The notes below the pieces were generated by a model. It was not told where the DNA came from and ran no database searches. It saw only the letters and a program-made list of their open reading frames with translations. This document shows, piece by piece, positions 8,250 through 14,536 of a stretch of DNA of 64,000 nucleotides; the first letter of the stretch is position 1, and each line of letters begins with the position of its first letter. Source of the DNA: DASZUK01 sp035547695 (GTDB lineage: Bacteria; Actinomycetota; Acidimicrobiia; Acidimicrobiales; RAAP-2); NCBI GenBank assembly GCA_035547695.1, contig DASZUK010000001.1:127879-191878 (forward strand). The letters run 5' to 3'. Position numbers and translations under genes: made by a program.

Positions 8250-9510
8250 GGCGCCCATCCGCCGCCTGCCCGCTCCCGGCTCCGCCGACCCCGGTTCCGC
8301 CGGACACGCCGACCTCCGGTGGCCGGTGGTGGCCATCATGGCCGTGTTCTTCGCCCACGGCCTCCTCTTTGCTTCCTGGACGGCCCACATCCCGGAGACC
8401 AAGGCCTCGTTGGACCTGTCTGCCGGCACCCTCGGCCTGGCCCTGCTGGCCGCCCCGATCGGCTCGGTGCTGGCCATGCTGGCCGCCGGGTGGCTGGTCC
8501 CGAGGCTGGGCAGCCGGCGGATGGTACGGGTGACCCTGGTCGGCTACGCCGCGGCCGGCCCGGTGGTCGGCCTCTGCGGGTCGGTGGCCGCCTTCTTCGT
8601 CGCCTTCCTGGTCTGGGGGGCGTTCCAGGGCGCCCTCGACGTGTCCATGAACGCCCAGGCCATCGCCGTGGAGCGGCGCAGCCGCCAACCCCGGATGCCC
8701 GGGTTCCACGGCGGCTGGAGCCTCGGCTCCCTGGTCGGCGCCCTCGTCGGCGCGCTCGGCGTCGGCGTCGGCCTGGCCCTCGACACCCAGCTCCTGATCC
8801 TCGCCGTCCCGGTGCTGGTGGTCGTCGGCTGGCTCACCACCCGCCTCGTCCCCGACAGCCATCCGACCGCGGTCCCGACCGGGAGCATGACAGGGACGCC
8901 ACCGGGACCCCCGTCCGGAACACCGGCCGCAGCCCCGGGCGACCGATCGCGTCGCTTCGGGGTGCTCTGCCCGGCCGTGGTGGTCCTCGGGCTGGTGGCG
9001 CTGGCCGACATGCTCTGCGAGGGGGTCGCGGCCGACTGGGCGGCGGTGTACTTCCGCGACTCGCTGCGGACCACCGCGTTCGTGGCCGGGTCGGCCTACG
9101 TGGTGTACCTGGTGGCCATGACCATCTGCCGGCTGTCCGGGAACCGGCTGGTGGGCTGGCTCCGCAGCGGGCGGCTGGTGCCCGGCCTCCTGGTGGTCGG
9201 GGGAGCGGGCTTCGCCGTCGGGCTGGCCGTCGACCGCCCGTGGGCCGTGCTGGCCGGCTTCGGCCTCCTCGGCGCCGGGTTGGCGCTGGTGGTGCCCACC
9301 GCGTTCACCGCGGCCGGGGCCATCCCCGGCGTCCCTGCGGGGCGGGCGGTGGCGGCGGTGTCGGCGTTCGGCTGGGTCGGCTTCGTGGCCGGGCCGCCCC
9401 TGATCGGCCTGCTGGCCTCGGCGTCGTCGCTGCGGGTGGCCCTCGTCGTGGTGCCGGTACTGGTGGGCGTGCTGGTGGTCGCCACCGCGGTGGCCCTCCG
9501 GTCGGACTGA
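8233..9510 (+). CDS. major facilitator superfamily transporter (sugar permease-like)
   Basis: A 425-residue protein with about 12 hydrophobic segments in two groups. They are separated by a Pro/Gly/Thr-rich cytoplasmic loop (about residues 215-240). Early motifs are FFAHGLLFASWTAHIPETK and GWLVPRLGSRRMVR, the MFS motif A after TM2. ALDVSMNAQAIAVERR and FHGGWSLGSLVGALVGA resemble fucose-permease/YbjJ-type MFS proteins. The ATG at 8233 lies inside the DeoR gene; GTG codons near 8320 are alternatives. Translation coupled to the DeoR regulator suggests uptake or efflux of the compound that regulator senses. Confidence 0.82.
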   Translation: MSASPEAPIRRLPAPGSADPGSAGHADLRWPVVAIMAVFFAHGLLFASWTAHIPETKASLDLSAGTLGLALLAAPIGSVLAMLAAGWLVPRLGSRRMVRVTLVGYAAAGPVVGLCGSVAAFFVAFLVWGAFQGALDVSMNAQAIAVERRSRQPRMPGFHGGWSLGSLVGALVGALGVGVGLALDTQLLILAVPVLVVVGWLTTRLVPDSHPTAVPTGSMTGTPPGPPSGTPAAAPGDRSRRFGVLCPAVVVLGLVALADMLCEGVAADWAAVYFRDSLRTTAFVAGSAYVVYLVAMTICRLSGNRLVGWLRSGRLVPGLLVVGGAGFAVGLAVDRPWAVLAGFGLLGAGLALVVPTAFTAAGAIPGVPAGRAVAAVSAFGWVGFVAGPPLIGLLASASSLRVALVVVPVLVGVLVVATAVALRSD

Positions 9511-9532
9511 CGGCCCTCCGGTCGGACTGACG
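9493..9532. repeat. 20-bp tandem duplication spanning the MFS stop codon
   Basis: CCCTCCGGTCGGACTGACGG occurs twice head to tail, so the stop codon region of the MFS gene is duplicated. A similar event is seen at 10212-10269. Confidence 0.8.
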
Positions 9533-9544
9533 GAGGTGGACGCA

Positions 9545-9562
9545 GGTAGCACTAATGCTACC
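9545..9562. promoter_or_regulatory. inverted-repeat operator of the Phd-PIN module
   Basis: GGTAGCA-CTAA-TGCTACC is a perfect 7-bp inverted repeat with a 4-base spacer. It ends 5 bases before the antitoxin GTG codon at 9568. The position and palindrome fit an autoregulatory site bound by the antitoxin or the TA complex; it overlaps the likely -10/start region. Confidence 0.65.
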
Positions 9563-9567
9563 CTGGG

Positions 9568-9816
9568 GTGGTGACCACGATCCCCCAGAAGATGCTCCGC
9601 AATGAGGTCGGTGCGGTTCTTCGCCGGGTGGAGGCCGGCGAGACCATGACGGTGACCGTGGCCGGCCGCCCGGTTGCCGAGCTGGTGCCGACCGGTCGGC
9701 GGCACTGGGTGAGCGGTGCCGCCCTGGCCTCGGTGTGGCGGACGCCGGCCCCCCGTGGCCTGGCTGAAGACCTGCGGGGCCTGGAGGCCGGTCTGGCCGA
9801 CCCGTTCGCCTCGTGA
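9568..9816 (+). CDS. Phd/YefM-family antitoxin
   Basis: 82 residues (81 if the second GTG at 9571 is used). The N-terminal DNA-binding half has TIPQKMLRNEVGAVLRRVEA, then GETMTVTVAGRPVAELVP. This is a textbook Phd layout (L-R-N-x-x-x-x-x-L-x-x-V-x-x-G-E-x-x-x-V-T-x-x-G-R-P-V-A-x-L). The C-terminal half is the toxin-binding tail. It is preceded by a palindromic operator and overlaps the toxin by four bases (GTGA), so the pair is a coupled TA operon. Confidence 0.88.
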   Translation: MVTTIPQKMLRNEVGAVLRRVEAGETMTVTVAGRPVAELVPTGRRHWVSGAALASVWRTPAPRGLAEDLRGLEAGLADPFAS

Positions 9817-10193
9817 GGGCGGTGCTGGACACGTCGGTCCTCGTCGCCGAGGAGGGGCCACCACCTGATGTGGAAGCGGCGATCAGCGTGGCGTCGTTGA
9901 CCGAGCTGCACTTCGGGGTCTTGGTGGCCGACGACGACGACGAGCGGGCCCGGCGGGTCGGCCGGTTGGCTGCCGTGGAGGCCGCATTCGATCCGCTGCC
10001 GGTCACCGCCGAAGTGGCACGAACGTGGGGGCGGCTGGCTGCAGCGGCGACCCGGCGCGGGGGCAACCCGCGGCGGCGCCAGATCGACCTCGTCATCGGG
10101 GCAACCGCGGTCGTGGAAGGGGTGGCGTTGCTGACCTACGACGTCGCCGACTTCGGCATCATCGAGGACCTGGTCGAGGTTCGGCTGCCCTGA
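9813..10193 (+). CDS. PIN-domain toxin partner of Phd antitoxin
   Basis: 126 residues starting at GTG 9813: MRAVLDTSVLVAEE. PIN motifs are D6 in LDTSVL, E in SVASLTELHFG, and D in QIDLVIGATAVVEGVALLTYDVADF, with the terminal D-x-x-D-F. Together these give the four acidic residues of the Mg-dependent ribonuclease site. It overlaps the Phd-type antitoxin gene by four bases. Domain order and size are those of VapC-like toxins in actinomycetes. Confidence 0.88.
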   Translation: MRAVLDTSVLVAEEGPPPDVEAAISVASLTELHFGVLVADDDDERARRVGRLAAVEAAFDPLPVTAEVARTWGRLAAAATRRGGNPRRRQIDLVIGATAVVEGVALLTYDVADFGIIEDLVEVRLP

Positions 10194-10211
10194 CCCCTCG
10201 GGGGCCCGCTC

Positions 10212-10269
10212 GGGCCCCTCGGGTCGAGGTGCCGTTCAGGGGGCCCCTCGGGTCGAGGTGCCGTTCAGG
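10212..10269. repeat. 29-bp tandem duplication at the LLM gene stop
   Basis: A unit starting GGGCCCCTCGGGTCGAGGTG is present twice without spacer (10212-10240 and 10241-10269). The second copy contains the stop codon of the leftward LLM oxidoreductase, and the first copy contains the same stop triplet just beyond it. Confidence 0.85.
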
Positions 10270-11143
10270 GGGCGGCGGTCTCGATGGCGTTGATGTCGGC
10301 CACGACCGGGCCCCACCGGTCCTCAAGCCACCGCACCGGGTCGGCGTCGGCGGCGGAGGGCACCACGGTGTGCACCCCCACCGCAGCCAGGGCCTCGGCC
10401 TCGGCGACGATCGCCCGGGGGTCGCTGTCGTCCACGTGGATGAGGGTGGTCACCTCGATCTCGGCCGGGTCACGGCCGACGTCGTCGCAGTGGCGGCGGA
10501 GGACGTCGATCTTGTGGGCCATGGTGGCGCTGTCGGCCAGGATGTTGCAGGCGTCGGCGTAGGCCGCCACCAGCCGCAGCGTCTTGCGCTCCCCACCGCC
10601 GCCGATCATGATCCGGGGCCGGGGCGACGACACCGGCGGGGGAGCGCACAGGGTCTCGGCCAACCGGTAGTGGGTGCCCTCGTAGGGGCCGTCGTCGTCG
10701 CTCCACATCTGCCGGCAGATCTGCAGGGTCTCCTCCAGGCGCTCGAACCGCTCGGCCAGCGGCGGGAACGGCACCCCCAGCCCGACGTGCTCCCGCTGGT
10801 ACCAGGCGGCGCCGATCCCCAGCTCGGCCCGGCCGCCGGACAGGACGTCCAGGGTGGTCACCGTCTTGGCCAGCAGCCCCGGGTGTCGGTAGGTGACCCC
10901 GCCGACCAGCAGCCGGAACCGGAGGGACTCGGTGGCGGCGGCCAGGAACCCCAGGGTGGTGTACCCCTCCAGCATCGGCTCGGTGGCCGGCCAGACGGCG
11001 TCCATCTGGAACCAGTGGTCCATCACCGACAGGGTGCGAATGCCGACGACCTCCGCCGTCCGGGCCGTGGCGGCCAGGGTGGGGCCGATGGCCGGCGGAC
11101 CACCGGGCCAGGTGAACCGGGGGACGTGCAGGTCGACGTGCAT
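10265..11143 (-). CDS. LLM-class (luciferase-like) F420-dependent oxidoreductase
   Basis: A 292-residue TIM-barrel protein of the luciferase-like monooxygenase family. It has SVMDHWFQM (D-H-x-x-x near strand 2), LRFRLLVGGVTYRHPGLLAK (cofactor-binding region), TLDVLSGGRAELGIGAAWY (the GR-x-x-x-G-x-G-x-G-W signature), and PRIMIGGGGERKTLRLVAAY. The last two are the F420/FMN phosphate-binding motifs common in actinobacterial F420 enzymes. Substrate is unknown. It stands alone, with a GH76 gene upstream on the same strand 70 bp away. Assignment to F420 rather than FMN is by lineage. Confidence 0.85.
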   Translation of the reverse strand: MHVDLHVPRFTWPGGPPAIGPTLAATARTAEVVGIRTLSVMDHWFQMDAVWPATEPMLEGYTTLGFLAAATESLRFRLLVGGVTYRHPGLLAKTVTTLDVLSGGRAELGIGAAWYQREHVGLGVPFPPLAERFERLEETLQICRQMWSDDDGPYEGTHYRLAETLCAPPPVSSPRPRIMIGGGGERKTLRLVAAYADACNILADSATMAHKIDVLRRHCDDVGRDPAEIEVTTLIHVDDSDPRAIVAEAEALAAVGVHTVVPSAADADPVRWLEDRWGPVVADINAIETAAP

Positions 11144-11213
11144 GCCGCCGAACCTACCCGGCGCCGGGGGCGGACGCCGCCGGCCCGTCCACAGCCCGGG
11201 GAGGTCCCGGGGC

Positions 11214-12323
11214 TCAGGGGTGCGGCGGCGCGCCGGCCAGCAGGGCGTCGACCTGCACCATCGGGGCCGACCGGTTGAGCGGGGACCCGGTGCCGGGGAA
11301 CAGGCCGGTCCGCCGGTCCCGGTCGTCCCACAGGACGTCGTCGTAGGCGGCGGCCACCGCGCCCGGGGCGTACGCCGGGTCCGGGGCGGCGCGGTCCAGC
11401 AGGGCCAGGTTCCGGAAGTAGATGGCGTTGAACGCCTGGCTGTTGGCGTCGAGCAGTCGGCCCAGGGTGAAGTGGGCCGTCGCCGCGGCAGCGGTGGCCC
11501 GGGCGTGGCCGAGGTACTCGGGGTCGCCGGTGGCCTGGGCTAACAGGACCCCGGCACCGATCATGGCCCCCTGGTTGTAGCTCCACAGGTCGTCGGCCAG
11601 GGCGCCGTCGGGGGCGATGCGGTCGGCGTACAGATGGTCCGGCCGCAGCAGCGCCGACCGGGTCCAGCCGTAGATGCGGACCGCCCAGTCCAGCAGGGCC
11701 TGCTCCCCGGTGAGCCGGTACAGCCCGACGGCCAGCTCGGCAGCCGGCCCGTTGGCGCAGGCGTTGCGGGACCGGTTGGCCCGGTCCTCCTTCCACCGGA
11801 TCCCGCCGGGCGCCGCCCAGCCGTCGTCGTCGGACCACCCGGTGGCCACGAAGTCGAACACCCGGCGGGCCAGCGGCAGGGAGACGTCGTCGCCGAGCAG
11901 CTCGTGGTGGCGGACCAGGGCCAGCCCCAGCCAGGCGTTGTCGTCGTAGTACACGTCCCCGCCCGAACCGAGGGGAGGGACCACGGCGGACTCGAACCCG
12001 GCCGGCCCCCGTCCGGTCAGCACGGTGGGCCCGTCGCGGTGGAACGCCGGCAACCCGTCGACCAGCAGCGCCAGCACGTCACGGGCCCCGGCGTGGTCGG
12101 GGAGCGCGGCCAGGGTGCAGACCGCGGACCAGGCGTTGGCCACCGGCCACAGGTGCTCCCAGGTCCGACCCAGCCACCAGCGGCGGTGGCCGAACAGCTT
12201 CCGCCCGGGATGGTGCAGGCGGTCGGCCATGACGGCCTCGAAGCCCGCGTCGGCCCGGTTCAGCCGGACCTGCCGGTCGTCCAGCTCGGGGACCGGGGAC
12301 CGGCGGCGGCCGAGGAGGCCCAT
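11214..12323 (-). CDS. glycoside hydrolase family 76-like alpha-1,6-mannanase
   Basis: A 369-residue (alpha/alpha)6-barrel protein. It shows WEHLWPVANAWSA, YYDDNAWLGLAL (the GH76 pair of catalytic Asp residues in Y-x-D-D-x-x-W), GGIRWKEDRANRSRNACANG, ELAVGLYRLTGEQ and WSYNQGAMIGAGVLLAQATG. These match bacterial GH76 endo-alpha-1,6-mannanase-like proteins. No signal peptide is evident, so it may act in the cytoplasm or be exported another way. The gene is 14 bp downstream of the ABC permease stop on the same strand and is probably co-transcribed with that exporter. Confidence 0.85.
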   Translation of the reverse strand: MGLLGRRRSPVPELDDRQVRLNRADAGFEAVMADRLHHPGRKLFGHRRWWLGRTWEHLWPVANAWSAVCTLAALPDHAGARDVLALLVDGLPAFHRDGPTVLTGRGPAGFESAVVPPLGSGGDVYYDDNAWLGLALVRHHELLGDDVSLPLARRVFDFVATGWSDDDGWAAPGGIRWKEDRANRSRNACANGPAAELAVGLYRLTGEQALLDWAVRIYGWTRSALLRPDHLYADRIAPDGALADDLWSYNQGAMIGAGVLLAQATGDPEYLGHARATAAAATAHFTLGRLLDANSQAFNAIYFRNLALLDRAAPDPAYAPGAVAAAYDDVLWDDRDRRTGLFPGTGSPLNRSAPMVQVDALLAGAPPHP

Positions 12324-12337
12324 GCCGGAGCGACCGG

Positions 12338-13117
12338 TCAGGCCACGGCCCGGGTCTCGTCAACCCGGTGGCGCCACAGCACCAGCCCGGCCAGGACCAC
12401 GGTGTAGCCGAGGAGCACCAGCCAGTGCGACAGCCCGCCCCCGGCGTCGCCGGCGACGCCCAGGCCGAGGGACACCTGGTGGTAGTTGGGCAGCACGTGG
12501 GCCACCCCCTGGAGGGCGCCGGGCATCTGGTCGACCGGCCCGAACAGGCCGCCGAAGTAGCCGAGGACGAACATCAGCGCGGTCACCACCGGGAAGGCGG
12601 CCTCCGGGCCGACCACCGAACCGACGAAGACGCCCAGGACGGCGAACGGCACCGAGGTGGCCAGGAGGACGCCGGTCAGCCCGAACCAGATGCCCACCCC
12701 CAGTTGCACCCCGCCGAAGGTGGCGCCGAGGACCTCCACGATGCCGACCACCGGGAAGACCACCACCAGGCTGGCCGCGGCCTTGACGGCCAGGTAGGCC
12801 CACGCCGGAAGGGGGGTGACCCGGAGCTGGCGGGCCCAGCCGGATGCCCGCTCCATGGACAGCCGGCCGCCGCCACCGGTGAGGCCGGCCACCAGGGCGC
12901 CGAAGGAGCACATGGCCACCATCAGGTACACCCGCCACTGCACCCCGGCGTCGACCACTTCGCCTCCGGGGTGGTTGCGGAGGAACAGCAGGTAGAACAC
13001 CACCGGGAAGCCGACGGTGATGGCCAGGAACTTCCAGCTCCGGAGCAGCCGGCCGATCTCGAAGGCCCCGAACGCCCGCAGGGCCGTCCATCGCGGCGTC
13101 GCCGCCACCGCGGTCAT
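12338..13117 (-). CDS. ABC-2 type transporter permease
   Basis: A 259-residue integral membrane protein with about six hydrophobic helices: FLAITVGFPVVFYLLFL, YLMVAMCSFGALVAGLTGG, VVVFPVVGIVEVLG, GLTGVLLATSVPFAVLGVFV, VVTALMFVLGYFGGLFGPV and WLVLLGYTVVLAGLVLW. The segment LSMERASGWARQLRVTPLP is the characteristic cytoplasmic loop of ABC-2 permeases. The ATG (13117) overlaps the stop of the ATPase gene by four bases, so the two form a translationally coupled exporter, like drug or lipid ABC-2 systems. Confidence 0.87.
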   Translation of the reverse strand: MTAVAATPRWTALRAFGAFEIGRLLRSWKFLAITVGFPVVFYLLFLRNHPGGEVVDAGVQWRVYLMVAMCSFGALVAGLTGGGGRLSMERASGWARQLRVTPLPAWAYLAVKAAASLVVVFPVVGIVEVLGATFGGVQLGVGIWFGLTGVLLATSVPFAVLGVFVGSVVGPEAAFPVVTALMFVLGYFGGLFGPVDQMPGALQGVAHVLPNYHQVSLGLGVAGDAGGGLSHWLVLLGYTVVLAGLVLWRHRVDETRAVA

Positions 13118-14217
13118 CGGCGCGCCGCCCGGCGGTCGCAGCCGGTGAGGGCGACGAACGCCTGCTCCAGGCCGGCGCCGGTGACCTCCAGGTCCCGGAA
13201 GTCGATGCCGGCGTGCACCATGGCCCGCAAGGTGGTGTCGGCGTCGAAGGAGTCGAGGGCCACCGTGGTCCCGCAGACGGCGACGTCGGTCACCCCTTCC
13301 AGGCGGTTCAGCACGGCGTCGTCCGGGTGGTCGACCACGAACCGGAGCCGCCGGGAGGCCACCGCGGCCTTCAGGGTGGCCCCGGGGCCGTCGGCGACCA
13401 CCCGGCCGTGGTTGAGCACCACCACCCGGTCGGCCACCTCGTCGGCCTCGGCCAGGTGGTGGGTGGCGAACACCGTGGTGCGGCCCCGGCGGCCCAGGTC
13501 CCGGATCATCTGCCAGAACCACCGGCGGCTCTCCACGTCCATGGCCGACGTGGGCTCGTCCAGGAACACCAGCTCCGGGTCACCGGCGATGGCCAGGGCG
13601 AACCGGACCCGGTCGGCCTCCCCGCCCGACAGCCGGTCGGCCCGCCGCCGCAGCAGCTTGCCGATGCCGGCCCGTTCCACCGTGACGTCGAACGGCGCCG
13701 GCTCCGGGTACAGGCGGCGGACCAGCCGGAGGGCCTGGTCGACCCGGACCCCCGGGGGCAGCCCGGAGCCGGAGCCGGACTGCAGCATGGCGCCCACCCG
13801 GCCGGCGGCCACCGCGGCCCGGGGCGTGGTCCCGAGCACCTCGACGTCGCCGGCACTGGGGTGCAGGAGGCCGAGGAGCACCGAGATGGTGGTGGACTTC
13901 CCGGCCCCGTTCGGTCCGAGCAGGGCCAGGGTCTCCCCGGGCTGCACCTCCAGGTCCAGCTTGTCGAGGGCCACGTGGGACCCGTAGGCGTGGCAGACCC
14001 CGGCGAACCGGAGGGCCGGCCCGCCGCCGCCCGGTCGGCCCAGCCGTCCCGGCCGGTGGCGCCCGGCGTCCTGCTCGTCTTCCAGACTGTCGCCTTCAAG
14101 GAGGACGGCATCTTCCAGGACGGCGTCTTCCAGGACGCCGCCTCGTAGGCCGTCACCTTCCAGGACGTCACCGGCCGGGCGCCGCTCCGCCTCGGCCCCC
14201 GCCAGACTCAACACCAC
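13114..14217 (-). CDS. ABC-2 type transporter ATP-binding protein with repeat-bearing N-terminal extension
   Basis: 367 residues. The nucleotide-binding domain (about 70-290) has Walker A GPNGAGKST, Q-loop MLQSGSGSG, signature LSGGEADRVRFALAIA, Walker B ELVFLDEPTSAMD and the switch H in VFATHHLAEADE. A C-terminal substrate-associated extension follows. The first 65 residues are unusual: residues 16-48 repeat every five residues with Leu at 19, 24, 29, 34 and 39 (VLEG, GLRG, VLED, VLED), resembling a pentapeptide repeat. The coding DNA repeats TTCCAGGACG. A start closer to the ABC core is possible if this extension is not translated. Confidence 0.85.
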   Translation of the reverse strand: MVLSLAGAEAERRPAGDVLEGDGLRGGVLEDAVLEDAVLLEGDSLEDEQDAGRHRPGRLGRPGGGGPALRFAGVCHAYGSHVALDKLDLEVQPGETLALLGPNGAGKSTTISVLLGLLHPSAGDVEVLGTTPRAAVAAGRVGAMLQSGSGSGLPPGVRVDQALRLVRRLYPEPAPFDVTVERAGIGKLLRRRADRLSGGEADRVRFALAIAGDPELVFLDEPTSAMDVESRRWFWQMIRDLGRRGRTTVFATHHLAEADEVADRVVVLNHGRVVADGPGATLKAAVASRRLRFVVDHPDDAVLNRLEGVTDVAVCGTTVALDSFDADTTLRAMVHAGIDFRDLEVTGAGLEQAFVALTGCDRRAARR

Positions 14218-14536
14218 GAATGCTCCTGCCCGGGCCCTGCCCGCTCCGTCCCCCCGACGTCGGGTCGAGTCTACGGGCCGCCGTCAGGGGGACCGGGCGG
14301 GAACGCCGTTTCCGGCCCAAGTTAACGTTCAATTTATGTTTCGTACCCTGCAAGAAGTATCGGACAGGTCGGAACCTGGGAATTGAAGAATTGGTAGCCT
14401 GTTGCCAGGAAGACGACCATCGACTCGGTGGGGCGCATCGTCGTCCCCAAGCCGCTACGGGACGCCCTCGGCCTCGTACCTGGCTCGACGGTGGATGTCT
14501 TCCCGGTCGCCCTGTCGGCCTGTCGGCCGGACACGG
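14218..14536. other. intergenic region with an antitoxin relic
   Basis: About 320 bp between the ABC ATPase start and the surface-protein stop. The left half holds the promoter-like AT-richer segment around 14320-14345 (GTTAACGTTCAATTTATG). The right half holds a start-less AbrB-type antitoxin reading frame (see 14407). No intact gene was found. Confidence 0.5.
14407..14530 (+). pseudogene. AbrB/VapB-type antitoxin relic without start codon
   Basis: The frame read from 14407 gives RKTTIDSVGRIVVPKPLRDA then LGLVPGSTVDV, the classic swapped-hairpin AbrB/MazE N-terminus (T-T-I-D-x-x-G-R-I-V-V-P-K). The expected initiator ATG before KTTID reads AGG (14407-14409), an in-frame TAG lies just upstream, and similarity stops after STVDV. 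The reading frame then runs into the 3' end of the opposite-strand gene. It is best read as a decayed VapB-like antitoxin whose toxin has been lost. Confidence 0.6.

Noticed and set aside
5220..8477. Very long minus-strand frame across MmpL and DeoR
   Set aside because: It is the third-position shadow of two clear genes on different strands.
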